Of a stretch of 64,000 nucleotides of DNA, positions 1 to 13,735 are shown one piece after another (within the stretch, counting starts at the first letter, position 1; each line of letters opens with the position of its first letter). The stretch is from Cristatella mucedo (lineage: Eukaryota > Bryozoa > Phylactolaemata > Cristatellidae). The notes beneath the pieces are model-generated. The model saw only the letters and a list, made by a program, of their open reading frames with translations, was not told the origin of the DNA and searched no databases. The stretch spans positions 5,349,001 to 5,413,000 of the forward strand of contig WPIO01000004.1 in the NCBI GenBank assembly GCA_009760855.2, written 5' to 3'. The position numbers and the translations under genes are program-made.

Positions 1-865
1 CAAACAAGAAACACGTAATCCGATCACACACAATGCAATGACACAACACGATCAAATGCAGGTGCAAGCTTATATTCCCAAGGCAGATGTGTATTCAATC
101 TCAACAGGTCGGTCTGTTCCTTTTTTCAGATTTTGCATGGTTGCCTTGCCCATAAGAAGTCAAATCAAATCCCTTCACGTGCTCACGAGTGTCACGCGGT
201 GGCCTTGGCCACTCAGTCTACATTAACCTCATCGTAGCCTGCACCGGAGGCATCACCATGACGATGACCTCACGATTGGCAGCCACATACCGAGTTCACT
301 TCAAACGCACGACGGTTAGTGCTGGTTGCAGATTGCTGCAAGTGCTCTCCAGAAGCGGGCAGGACTGACACATGCTTCCGAATACAATATAAGCAAGAGT
401 GGGACGGTCGATATACTGCGGTCATGCAGAGGGCTATGCAAACTGACTCATTCAGCTACAGGCAAAGGAAAAATGTCGGGTACTTAGCACCTACATTTCC
501 AAAAGGCATACAGAGTAGAGACACTTGTTAACTACTTGCATCTACATTCTAAATGCCAGAATATGGTCATGACGCTACGATGAGCACTGTATCGTACCGT
601 ACGAGCAGAGAGCCGGGTACGGCGTCTTGTTCGGAAGGCAAGCAATCGTGCCAAACGTTGAAGTGCAGCAGCTCAGCAGCAGCAGCCTACTACTAGCTTT
701 AGCACCATTTGGGTATTTAACCGGAATAATGCACGACCACTGCAAGGTCAACTCCACGACTGTCCCCACTTAATGAAAAAGCCACAGTAAAACGAGGCCC
801 ACACACTATCCAGACTCAGTCGACCGAGCAGGGGAAAACGGGGTGGTTGAGTGCAGGCTGACACC
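1..865. other. SNX17 3' flank / probable 3' UTR; no gene seen
   Basis: Lies downstream of the SNX17 stop. I saw no canonical AATAAA signal on the minus strand close to the stop, so the 3' end is not placed. Short ORFs here have no recognisable similarity. Confidence 0.4.
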
Positions 866-962
866 CCTGGGTAGCTACCAGAGGTCACCACTGGGTTGCT
901 CGCAGAGGTCACCGCTGGGTTGCTCGCAGAGGTCACCGCTGGGTAGCTCTCAGAGGTCATCA
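866..962 (-). repeat. 24-bp minisatellite, about four units, spanning the SNX17 stop codon
   Basis: On the minus strand the unit reads GGTGACCTCTGCGAGC plus AACCCAGC. The first unit (GATGACCTCTGAGAGC) supplies the last codons DDL and the TGA; later units have TGC or TGG at that place. Confidence 0.85.
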
Positions 963-1108
963 TCTCCGATGCCATGATAAGCATTGCCAATTCGGCTGGA
1001 TCCACCACCACCACTGTCAGTCACGTCATCCTGGTCGTCTCCCAAGCTGACAGTGGTCGACGACGGCTTCATCGGACGCCCCATGATTGACAGCCCGGAC
1101 ACTTTGTC
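950..1108 (-). CDS. SNX17: SNX17 coding exon 10 (residues 439-490) and stop
   Basis: Encodes DKVSGLSIMGRPMKP, an acidic/glycine stretch and the terminal YHGIGDDDL before TGA at 950-952. The human tail is FEGIGDEDL; its final leucine is needed for Retriever binding in the family, so function is probably retained. Acceptor TAACAG|GAC, phase 0. The stop codon falls in the first unit of a 24-bp tandem repeat. Confidence 0.93.
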   Translation of the reverse strand, partial: DKVSGLSIMGRPMKPSSTTVSLGDDQDDVTDSGGGGSSRIGNAYHGIGDDDL

Positions 1109-4100
1109 CTGTTACAAAGCAACGCTTCGCCGTAAGCAGCTTCAGCTGGAGCATTCAGGGCTTTAAAGTCGATTTTCGCGCAACACACTTCGGATGCAGC
1201 TGCCTGCACTTCTGAAGTAGGCATTTGCTCAATACGGTTTTCATAGCAACTCAGTACTAAGTCGTATTACAATCCACAATACTCAAGCAACAATCAACAC
1301 ACGAATAAGCTCACACACTAACAGGCTAATAAAGCTTTGCCGTCCTGTGACTACTGTCATCACCCAACAACATCGGATTCTGTCAACGGCCGAAAAATCG
1401 CATCGCGAGTGAATAGCAAAAGTGAAAAAATTAGCAGGATTAACAGCTCACTGCAGACAATGCTCAGCACTACCTCCTCTTCGCACCTATGCGGGGCGAC
1501 TGCCATGCTTACCACAAGCTTTTTTATGGGAGTACTGGACGCTGCAGAGGCCACAGAGGCATTGTCGCTGGCGCTGCTGCTGCCGTCCCCGCTGCCACCA
1601 GGTGCCGGCGCTGCCAGCGTGCCGTCCCTCTTGAGGTAGGTCGAGGCAGGACCGTTGCGGGCCCTGTCCTGCGGTCGCCGCATTTTACGACCTTCCTTCT
1701 TCATCATGAGCTCATCCACCATGCCCTAGCAGGCAGGAAGCAGAGCCGATTTATGCAATTGACGGGCTTCACGAGAGGAGCGCCTGGGCGGCGTGCCTTA
1801 CCTGCATGCACATGCTCAGCAGTATCGCCTGATCTGTCTGCAGCGTGATCCACTTCAGCGTGTCCTTGGCTACGAGGTACTCCAAAGAGAGCTCCATCGT
1901 GGTACGCACACTTGCGCTGGCTGCGAGGATTCGCCAGCAGCGCACCCGGGTGATCTTGAATACGCCTTCCTTGACTTCGTTCTACGAAAAAGAACGCCGG
2001 AGCAACGTTGTCATTGCCGAAGCACACGTCTAGCGACACCCTTTCGAGATGAGCTAGGGCAGAGACAGCCGCAGATGCAATCTGACTGCTGACCTCCTTT
2101 TGTCACGTCCGGCATTGTCAAGCCATCTAGCTCATACGTGTAGTTCATTTGAATAGCCACTAGTCAAAGAGAACGTTGTTTCTATCCAGGTGCACAGTGC
2201 TCGAGCTCACAAACGCTGTCGCTGTTTGGCTAAACGGAGGGCCAGACGACGAGGTGTGCTTCACCTACTGGAAGTGCAAACTACCGCGTGCAAAGCGGTG
2301 CATGCTGCAACTAGCTTCCACGGTTGGAGGCCGGCTCACAATTCTAAATAGTATCATAAACGAGGCTAGTTAGTCCAGTAGCCCCCCTGTCCCACCCTTA
2401 TATTTAATGACGAAGCAAAAGCAAAAGTGGAGCTACAAAATTGTGGCGATTGATAGAATGTAAGTCGGCTACGAATGCTTACATTTAACTAGTAGATGAA
2501 TTTCTAGAACCTGAGGTAAGCAATCAACCCACAGGTCCGGAGCTTTCGTTGGTGCTGCATTCGGATTTTCGCGTTTCAGCTACTGCAAGAGATGCAGCAA
2601 GTGACAACTTGCGGTACAGAGCGTATATGTGGCAATTTTAAGGGAATGACAAAAGTGTGGCCTACCTTCAGTTTCGCAGTGCCAAAAAAAGGAAAAATTC
2701 ACACAGTGAGATCTCTACTTTTGTAAGGGTTCGGGTAATTCGGCAAAGCTGATGCTATTACAGACGACAGTATAGTGGTTGCATCACATTGATACTTGTA
2801 CTTTGTCATATTAAAGGTCACAATTCCGAGCGCCTATAAATATCAATTGCGTAATTCCAAACAGAACAGGGGGTGGAACGTGGCATTTAGGCACGATGTT
2901 GTACATATGGAAGCATAAACAAAGGAGTGGTTAACATTATTCCAGGATTACAGCAAAGTCACAATGCAATTAAAGACCATTGCACCACACAGTAGATATA
3001 AAAAACGCCTTTCTTTGCCACCTACTGGTGCCAGCACAACCCAATGCCACGATCGAAAACTGCAGGTAAGAGGCATGATAGTAAGAACAGATCAATCCCT
3101 TCACTGGTAACGGTTATCACGAGGAAGTGTTGTGAACCAGAAATTAAGAGTGCCAGGGTAGAGGGGAATACTATATGATCTCTGACTTGGAAAAGCTCCT
3201 GTGCTGACAGAGTTACACTGGCACCTCAAGAATGAGAGTGCACCACTACAAACAGCACTTTTTACGAGTTAACTGGAATATCAAGAAAATACTTAAGTTC
3301 CGACGACTTCTGCATGAAAGAAAAAATGGGGTTGCAAACCACGTCTAACCTGGAGGTAAAACGGAAGCAACAAATCTAAAAATAAAAATATACCGATCTC
3401 TTTATCATATGCGACTTTTATCCCAACTTGGTAAATCGTGATATACGCTTGAAGCTTTTTGAGGTGCATTCTTAAGACTTTTATACAGCTTTGTTTCCAG
3501 GGTCGATTGGTGTCTTGTAAATTCCATAACTCGGCCAATACTTCACGTATCGGAGTGAAATTTGACACGCAAGTTCAACACGGCTTGTTGCAAATGAGAC
3601 AAGAAAAATCTCTTGATTTCGGTTCGACACATTTTATACGTCATCAAACGTCCAGGAACTTCATTTGTCAGTAATTGTGGATATATACAACAAAATGTAT
3701 CCAGTCGAAATCCGAAGTTTTTCTTGCTGCATTTGAAGCAAGTCGAGCTGAACTCACATGTCAAATTTCACTCCGATAGGTGAAGTATTAGCCGAGTTAT
3801 GGAATTTACAAGGCACCAATCGACCCTGGAAATGAAGCTGTATAAAAGTCACAAGAATACGTTTAAACAAGCTTAAAATATATATTGCCATCTACCAAGG
3901 TTTGACAAGTTGGGATACAGGCCACATATGACAGAGATCGGTAAATTTGTTATTTGTAGATTTGTTGCTTCCGGTTTACATCCGGGATAGGCGTGTTTTC
4001 AATAACCATTTTTTTCTTTCATGCAGAAGTGGTCAGAACTTCCGATCCAGTTCTAACATGTTTGTCTTTCGAAAGGTATCGTTAGCACATAATCGATTGT

Positions 4101-7100
4101 CGGACAAACTTAAAAAGCATTTTCTTGACATTCCCCCTTAAGTGTTGGTAAATAGGGCCTGATATTACGTAATGGGAAGGTTCCCATGCAAGCCACTATT
4201 GCACATCAGTTTGACATGAACCACACTTAAAGGCTTTGTGTAGCATTGGTAAACATTGAAGAGAAGATGACGAGTAAGGCTGAACCCTTACCTCCTGGGC
4301 TATTACGGCCCAGTCGATAAGTGTGCCACAGAGAATTCTTAGCAAACTGGTACCGCCTAGGAGAGCTGGACAACGAGTCGCACGAAGCACGAGGGCCTTT
4401 CACTGCAAACCTGCTTGCACATCCATCAACACCCGTATTCGTGTGCCGGCATACACTCATACATACAAGGAAGCACAAACAATTATGCATGCACACACAC
4501 GAGCACACATGCATGCACTTAAGTTCACGAGTGCACACATACACACGTGCGCGCACACACACATACACGGAGATTTTTTAATCGGCGTCCTTCCTGGATC
4601 TCTGTGGGTACCTGAACGCTTTACTTTCCCTGACGGTTCGATTGATATCTCAGGCAGGAATGTTAAAAGAAACTAACAATTGTAGTACATTAGTACAAAA
4701 GTACAAAAGTACATTAGCGGCTAAGTATCTCTCTTGCATTGCGCAATAGTGCACATACCTATCAATCGGTGTCCACAAAATCGATGTCGCACCATACATA
4801 ATAATAATAAGAATTCATTTTTTTTATAGAGCTCTCAGAGAACTCATTATAGGCACTTTACATTTGCTGTAAAGGAGGTACGATCGAATAGTTAGCGGTA
4901 GAATGCTCAATGAACAAGCATAGCCATGTCATTCTATTTTATTTTATCCTGTCTGCTACTATTACTTAAGGATCTTTCTCACAGCCTCTTGTCACTTCTT
5001 CGATCTGCAGACAATTTAAACGTCACGAGCAATGACGGCTGCTGTGACCTTGGGTCTCGCTTCAGTGTCGGGCTCAAAAGGTTTAGAACCGTGGCAGAGC
5101 TAGTACCAATTGCTCGACCGAAGGCTCCGTACGACCTAAGCACGATTGATACAAGCAGGGCTATCGAGTAGGTTGGCAGCCACACTTGCTAGCTGCTCGT
5201 GAACGCTTGTCCAACCATTTTTTTGTCAAAGTTACCACTTCCACATTGTGCCACTTTCCCATTTACTAATGCCGTGTCCCGAATGCTTAATCCCGTTCTT
5301 TTTTTCTGCTGTACCCTGTACACAGAGGATGCACGTATGAGTATCCGGCAAAGCCCGATGCGGCGCAGGACGAGAGCTACTTAGTCGCTGACCTCCTGCT
5401 CTGCAGCGTTCGTCCAGTGAGGCTCGTGCGCAGCATGATGGGATTTTAATGTTAATCTGATGTCAAACAGATGTAATAACATTCTTATTATTTAATAAGG
5501 CATTCGTATAGAAACCTCGGAGAACTAAATATTTTGCCAGGCATTTATATCTACAGTGATGGAAGCATGTCAATTTGCAATTGCAAAGGTACACATGCCC
5601 AGTATCAGCAAACATGAGCACGTAAAGGACGAATTACATGGACCCACCAAATGCCATCAAACAAGGGTTTGTCGTTGTTCAAGGTTTTGTCGCTCACTTT
5701 TAGGTCTCCCACTCGCTTTTCGGAATCCAACAGTCTAGAAATACCTCGTACAAACCTTAAATCCTTTGGAGACCGTGCATTTAGCTCGTATGCTCCCACA
5801 GCCTGGAACTCCCTCCCGACCTGCATCAGAACATCCCCTGACCTGACCACATTTAAAAGAAACTTAAAAACATTCCTATTTAGGACAGCATTTAGTGGGT
5901 CCTTGTGATTCGTCCTCGATGTGCTTATGCGTGCTGACACTGTTCATGCTGCCACTAACCACATTTGCATGCTGACCCAGTGCATGTAACCCCTAACCAT
6001 GTTATTCATTTTGTTTGTTTTTCAAGCATGATTTTACTTACTATTCTATTGCGTATCACTTTGCAGCAAATGTAAAGCGCCTAGAAAGAGATTAAGTTCT
6101 CTGAGGGCGCTTTATCAAGTGCAATATTATTATTATTATTATAAGGGTGCGTTTTATCTTCTTTTTAAATGTCAAGTTAGGGGATGTCGTGCTGTCAGTC
6201 GGGAGTCAGTTTCAGGTTTTGGGTGCATACGAACTTACTAAATGCACGGTCTCCAAAAAGTTTGAGTTCGTTCGTTGCACAGCTAAGTGAATTGAGTTAA
6301 ATGAGCTGGTGGTATCATGCTTGGCTTAATTGGGAATTAGTTAGGGTCGGTAGGCTGCAGCAATAGAATGAAAGCCCTAAAAGTGAGTGACAAAACCTTA
6401 TAGTCGATACGCTGCTTGATTGGGAGCCAGTGCACGTCGGCGATAAGAGGCATAATGTGGCAACGTCAACGTCCCGACAACACGCCTAGTTGTAGAGTTT
6501 TGCACCAAAATCTGAACGCCTAATTGCATAGGCCAGAAGATCGGCAATAAGTAAGTTACAGAAGTCGAGACAGGAAGTAACAAATGCATGGACCGCTTTG
6601 GATGTGGTATCCCTAGCTAAACAGGCCCAAATGTTTGTAATGTTTCGTAGCTGAAAGTAAGCAGACCTCACGGAGGAGCTGATGTGGTCATCTAGGAATA
6701 GGCCACTCATAAAAATGCTACAGGCAACATGTAGGCCTAGCTAATTTTGAGATATGTTTGCCAATTTCTCAGAAACACTGGCCTAACTCATGTCTAATAA
6801 GTTGGTTTTATCGTCATTCAATTTGAGAAAGTTTGCTGACATCCATGTGCAAATGTCAGCAATGCCTGCTGCAAGGGAGCTGAGAGAGTTTGACATGCTG
6901 AAAGGTAGGAAGGAATCAAAGTACAGTTACAGCTGTGTGTCATCATCATAAAAATGTATGCCAAAGTTGTGCTTGGAAATAACATTGGAAAGAGAGTGTC
7001 TAAATTGCAAAAAGAAGTAAGCCAAGAACAGATATCAGAGGTACCCCCGTATTTTAGAGACTGACTCGGATAGGATGGCTGCTGCCGTGGTGATATCGAT

Positions 7101-8581
7101 GCTGTGAAGTATGCCACTCAGTGGCAAACGTGCACTCTTACAAAAATTCAGATATGTAAATTTAAAGCACAGACATGTTCACACAAACATAGGTTCAAAC
7201 ACGTGCACATGTCCATTATCGCATCGTTGGTGCATTAATCGACATACCCGGTACTGACATGTTCACACAAACATAGGTTCAAACACGTGCACATGTCCAT
7301 TATCGCATCGTTGGTGCATTAATCGACATACCCGGTACTATTTGCTTATAGAAAATAGGTCCGATTGTGAACTTCTTTACTACACAGCTTTCTGCCCACT
7401 AGCGCACCTTAACCACTAGGCTGAGCGCTCTGCCAAAAGCAAGCTAAAGTCAGAGACCCAATGTCACGCCCAAGCGTGGAGCCAGAGAGGTTGCCACGAG
7501 GACGAGGAGAGGTGGTATGGTGGTGGCACAAAGTAACTCCAGAACACGCGCCAAACCAGCGCAGCGGGCAACGCGAGCCAACCACGGTCAATAGCAGAGG
7601 ATAGCAATCATGTGCCAGCAAAGACATGCACTTTGTTGTCTCACCGGAGCAACCTGAGCCCGGAAGGAGAGCTCTTTGTTGCCTGCTGCCACCGTGACCT
7701 TGGTACCTGGCTCAGGGTAATTGGTCGTACACGGCTTGAAGTGTGTGTAGCCGTAATATGTCAGAGTCCTCGCCAGCTTCAAGTACTAAAAGTGTTCAAA
7801 ATCAAGGCAGGGTGTAACAAGCTGGCGATTTTGTAAAGCCTACACAGATTCGGTGAGACTGCCAATGAGGAGAGATGCTAGCCTCATTCTGATCGAGCGC
7901 TCACTCCAATCAAGCAACTAGCGACTGCCGGCCTTCCTATAGCATTTCCTGAACAGTCACTCTTCAGCAGCCATCCTACTATGCGCAAGTTTGCCGCTAT
8001 CATGTGGCAGCGCACAGATGGCATAAAAAATTCGAGCAGAAAAACAACCGATTGTAAAGCTCTAACTGAACCACCACCACCCCCACACCACCCCACCCTC
8101 CCAAGAAGCTCAACAAGCAGTCATCAGCAATCGATTGAGAAAGCCTAAGACGGGCTTCAGCTACAGTGGAGGAGGAAGGGTCTCAAAGGCAGCTACTCCT
8201 TTTCTCATCGCGAGGCTGGAGCTACTACGACGACAGGGACCCATCGGGCTTGCTGTTAGTCCTTTCACGGGCCTAGGTGGCGATTTAGTTCGACAAGCCA
8301 CGCCACATGAAAAGAAACGAGGGCTGCCTTGACATGAGCCTGCCTCAGGAGCCTGCCTCAGGAGCCTGCCTCAGGAGCCTGCCTCAGGAGCCTGCCTCAG
8401 GAGCCTGCCTCAGGAGCCTGCCTCAGGAGCCTGCCTCAGGAGCCTGCCTCAGGAGCCTGCCTCAGGAGCCTGCCTCTGGGCCACGAGGCTCTAAATAGCG
8501 TGAGCAAAGGATTGAGTGTACATTTTTTTGGGAGCACACGGCTCCGGAGGGAAAGGACACCAGCACTAGCCAAAAGATGGC

Positions 8582-8678
<97 letters not shown>

Positions 8679-11600
8679 ATGCAAAGAGCAAGCACGCTCG
8701 AGCAAGAGAGGCGTCATACGACCAAGCACCAAGACGTTCAGGCGCCAGCGGAGAGCAGCTGTCTAGCAGCGCAGCAAGCACGGCAGCTGGATCAAGCACG
8801 GCAGCTGGATCAAGCATGGCAGCTGGTGCGTGCATCATGGCGGGCGCGCACGGGTGCGCACGGCCAGGCTGGATCCGCACCTCCTTCTTGGAGCCGCGTT
8901 TCTGGAGGGCTGCTAGCTGGGCGAGCTGATCCTTGGTGCCGATCGTCAGGCCGCGCTCCACGTCGTTGAGAGCCTGCACGTGCAGCAGGTTCATCGCTAT
9001 GCGATCGTCGATGAGATCGTCGTCCAGAGCAGAGTCCCAGTAGCTATGAGAAAAGGTTGAGGCGCCGTACAGGAGGCAAGGCGGAGCAAGCTACCTCGAT
9101 ACCTCACTATGGATGCCCTGAATTCACGGGCAGCAAGGCCACATTTGAAAAGAGATGAGCTCCACAAAGCGACTCGCGACTGAGCGGTGATTTAAGGGTA
9201 AAATTAGCCGTAAGACTTTTGGCAGATCAGCAGAGCAGCTGAGTGCAGCCGAATACAAGATGGCCAACGAGAGACATGCCAACTGGCCAGTCGACGGCAA
9301 AACGAATTGCACACGGCGCCAAAGGGTAAAGGCATGCAATCGATGGCATATACATACAGTACTCCCCTCGCCCAATCGCCAGCTACATTATGGCTTCACG
9401 TACCCGACCCGAAGTGCAAAGTATCCTGGTGTGGCAAGAGCTGCATCCCACGATCAAACTTCCCAATGATTGCGACAAGAGAGACAAACGGTACCCTGGC
9501 AAAGCACTAGCACCACTACACGTGTCTTGGGTACAGCTTCAACGGCCAGCAGATGAGTGTTCGGAGTAGTAGTGAGTAGTGGGGGGAGGGGGGTAGTGGG
9601 CCTTTGTCCCTCATTGAACCAACTTAAAAAGGGACGTGTCTGGCGCCAGGGCCTCCCAGACCGACACAGCTCTATCTAATGATCAGCTGCCCCTGACAAG
9701 ATAGAGGTCCAAAGGCCCCTCCTCTCGTCTTGATTCTTGCGACGCCTAAGGAGTCCTAAAGGAGCACTTGCAGCAGGGTGCAAAACTCTTAGTCCCTTTC
9801 GTCGCTCACTGCTTGACGTACCATGATCCTCAGGCACGCGTGCTTCCTTTCTGCACCACGTTCCTCGTGGATCTGCTGCCAGGGGACCTTGCTCCACAGC
9901 AGTCAGATTCGAGGAAGTGTCTGCTTTATTGCAAATGAATGCACCAGATGTGCCACAAAGAATATCCAAGTTATGCAGAACAGGAGCTGTAACTCGAAAG
10001 GCGCAGATTGAAAGAAGTGCTGCCGGGCTGACCTCTGAGCCGGGTCAAATAAAAGTGGCACTCGTTTTGTGAAGAGCACAGGGACCGTTCCACCACAGGG
10101 CATCACTGGAGCAAACAAATTCTGAAAATCTACGCTAAAAGAACTCTTGTGGCAACAAAAGTTATATCTAGGCGAGCAATTTTATATGATTACATTAAAT
10201 TTTTACTAGTTAAAGAGTTCGATGAACACATGTGATTCCAGAAAACCAGGCACTGTCTTGCAAACTCTTGACCAGTGTGGATATCAAAATAATTCTTTTG
10301 GGTTTTGGAGCTACTCAGAATGAGACCGGAAGTTCGACCGAAAATCGAAGGTCAGGTATCTTCCAGCAGTTGAAAAAGGGGAGACAAAACACCACTATAA
10401 TCAATTACATATATGGCCTCTACTGACTGGACTATCACTATACCACTAATCAGTCACTATGATTTTCTGCCACACAGTGCGCACTTCTACTCATGCTAGG
10501 AGTCTGGGGTCATTGAGCACTTGTTAGAAGCCAAAACTTCCACAATGACTCTAGCCAATTTTTATTGATCTTATCCTAATGATCAAAACACACAGACACA
10601 CACATCACAGACACAATAAATGATGCATACAAGCACGTGATTGACACAGCATGATTTTTGGAACCTGGTAAACTTGATAACTCCTGCTACTGGTCGCCTC
10701 ACCCCCTTAAGAAACCAAGTGACCTGAATGCCAGTGAGAAATATACGACCAGCTACCGCCTTCCTGCTACTGATGCTTGCTACTTCTATACCCCCAGGTC
10801 AATGCAAACTAGCAGTAGATGAGCCAGTCCCACTCATTTCTCCCTCAATCTAAAGCCACTTGCAACAGGCAAACTTTCGAATCTTTTGCATTGAGTACCT
10901 CATAACAAGCCTCCCATGGTGGCAGCAATCTATCGCACAACTCCCAAGTTCCCAGTCTTGCTGTTTTCAAGACTCTTCAAATTTCATTTCAATTCTGTGT
11001 CCTATAAATCGTTCTTTTCTCGTACTTAGCTAGCTTATCTTTTTCCGTGACCCTCACTTGACCCTCTATGTGCCAAATTTCATGCATTGGCTGATTCGTT
11101 TTCACTGGCTGCTCATATGTATAGCCCGTGCTCAACAAAGGTCACACTCGATCTCATATTCTTTCACAGCAGTGCGCTGCTACGAGTGACAGCTGATTTA
11201 AGGATTATCTCGACTAAGCTCCGAGCGGCCGCACTGGCTCAATACAATCAAGATACCCTCTTGTCGTCAACCTCATGCACGCCCTTGAAGGCCAGCATCA
11301 AACAGGCCTGACGTAACAACAGACCGACAACTGCTACCAACTCACCTCTTCCGCAAAACAAGCTTGTGTAGTGGTGCACCATCTTTAGTGGCTGCTCGTA
11401 GTGAGATAACAGGTGACTCAAAGTCCTGTAGCTTCCGAATGACTGCAATCACAGGACTAGACACGTAGAACACCTACAGCAACTTTGCAGCAGCCACAGC
11501 AGCAGTAGCATACGATTGTGACAAGCATAAAAAATGATAAATTGCACAGAGCGCGCAAGAAAAACTAGAGGTGCGCTGCTGTGAACGTTATGTGCAGAAG

Positions 11601-12998
11601 CCATCGGACGATACGATAGAAGTGCAAAGAAAACGACACGTGTACAGAGACAGTATTGCCTAAAGGTATAGTTACGATCTCGTGGGCAAGACTTAACCAG
11701 CTGCTGCCAAACTGTCGACATCGCTACCACTTACGACAGAGACTCAGCAGTGAACGATGGGTACAATGCAAGCTGAAATAAAGCGACGATAAAAAAATAC
11801 ATTCCCCAAGAAAAACTACATTCTTGGCAGACAAGCATGCGTGTTTTGATAAACTATTGCCATCCAAGGACTTCACAGTGTACTTGCCAAGGACTAATTG
11901 CTATAATCATTAGCTTTGTAAATGCAAGCCATGCTCAACTGAGGAAAATGCAGAATCCCCAAGCACATGCGACGACTGCTGGGCCAAGTATTAGTGAGCA
12001 GCGCCAAGCAAAAATGTCTTCATGCGTTTCAAAGGCAGCCGATCTTCGGTGGTTCGGTATTTTCAAAGCCACTGCTTTCCTTGCCACTCAGGTGATTCAT
12101 TCAGAAGCTCCCAGCAACAGTGCAGCAGAGAGGGGACTGGACAAGTATCACAAAATATACTTCATTTTTAGAGCACCTCAAGATATCTTAATCTTTGCGC
12201 TTTTTGCATAGGCTCTGTACATATGAGGCAGAGCTTAAGCCTACGACCTTGGTTGCTAAAGGCAAGCCCCCTAACCCCGGGCCAAAACAAGGGCTTTTTA
12301 TAAAGGGATATGATGCCAGTTCGTTAGTACACTCCAGGCTTTGGGTTCGTTAGATCTGGAGACAGGTCTCCAAAATATTTGTGGTTGATTAGCAGTGCAG
12401 CTAAACGTTCTATTGCAGCATTTGGTGGGTCTTCGTGATTCATCCATCGTGTGCATGTACCTGCTTATGCTGTGCCTACTGCTTGGGGATGTTACCACCA
12501 ACCATTTGGTAATGCTTTATATACAGCATCTGTAAAGTGCCTAGAGAGGGATTCAGTTCTCTGAGGGTGCTATACAAATGTATTATTATTATTATTATAG
12601 CAGAGCAAAGGCAATAGGTAAAGAGGCAAGAGGTCAAGTCTGAAGAGTAAATTTTCGGATACATGAGCAGAAGCAAGAGAACGAAGAGAACTAAAAGCTA
12701 GTGACAGGACCTTGAAATTGATCTGACGACAGACAGGCCTAGCTGTGCAGTTTCACACCAACCGCAAGCATCATATCACACAGGCAGTAAGACCTGCATG
12801 AACATATTTACAGAAACATAGATGGGATGCCATAAATACACAGACTAAACTGACTGATACCCACATCTAAGTACATGGGAACTTTTTACAAAACTATGCC
12901 GATGGAAGTAGGCAGACTCAAATGCAGAGCTGATGTGGACATCAATTTAAAACATGTGTGCATGCATGCAGACAGTACATCAAGATTTGGATCATTCG

Positions 12999-13062
<64 letters not shown>

Positions 13063-13681
13063 TATACATAAAATTCATTTGTAAAGCACCCTAAGAGAAC
13101 TTAATCTCTACTCAGACACTTTACAGATGCGACAGGGCTCGAGCCCACGACCACGGCTGTCCATTGAAATGACAGCAATTACCTTGACCCCGGCCATCAA
13201 AGGCCAGCGCCTTAACCACTGGGCAAAACCAGGGCGGCATGTAAGCAGACATTCTGAGCCAAGTTTGTGTTGAGCTAAGCAAAATGGTATCCTCAATCAC
13301 TCAATGCGCCGTGATAGCTCACTAGGTAAGGCGGTTGCTTTTCACGTCCTCGGGGCCCCCCCACGAGGTCGTGGGTTCGAATCCTGCGGTGGGCAATCCT
13401 TCATCGCCACTGCAAGCGGTTGTGATAGCCGTAAAAGCTCTTCTGTCGCTATACAAAAGAGGCTGTTAAATCAGCTAATATTTTTTAGTAAAAGAAGAGC
13501 TGGACAAGAAAACTACAGGTTGCCCGATCATCTGCCAAGAGGTGAAACTATTCTGCACACAGTACCCAAGCTAATGGCTTCCATTTTATCTGTATTTTCA
13601 AAACCACACAGGCATGCATGCATGCACACTGGTGCACTGAAGGCGTCCATGCATCCGTGCGCAGTCACGCGCATGTTTACA

Positions 13682-13735
<54 letters not shown>

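Noticed and set aside
1360-1722. 120-codon minus ORF taken as a whole
   Set aside because: Only its first 71 codons are exon 9 of SNX17; the donor at 1512-1511 ends the coding part.
866-8475. Tandem repeats considered as CRISPR-like arrays
   Set aside because: Units of 13, 24 and 84 bp are contiguous, with no unique spacers, in an intron-bearing eukaryotic locus.
8436-8994. ORFs across the AG tract with Ser-Leu or Arg-Glu repeats
   Set aside because: Microsatellite artefacts; one minus frame continues the SNX17 exon 6 reading past its donor and is intronic there.
13370-13390. tRNA-like B boxes at this and a dozen other places
   Set aside because: They belong to SINE1 and SINE2 copies; no acceptor stem or full cloverleaf is formed, so no tRNA gene is called.
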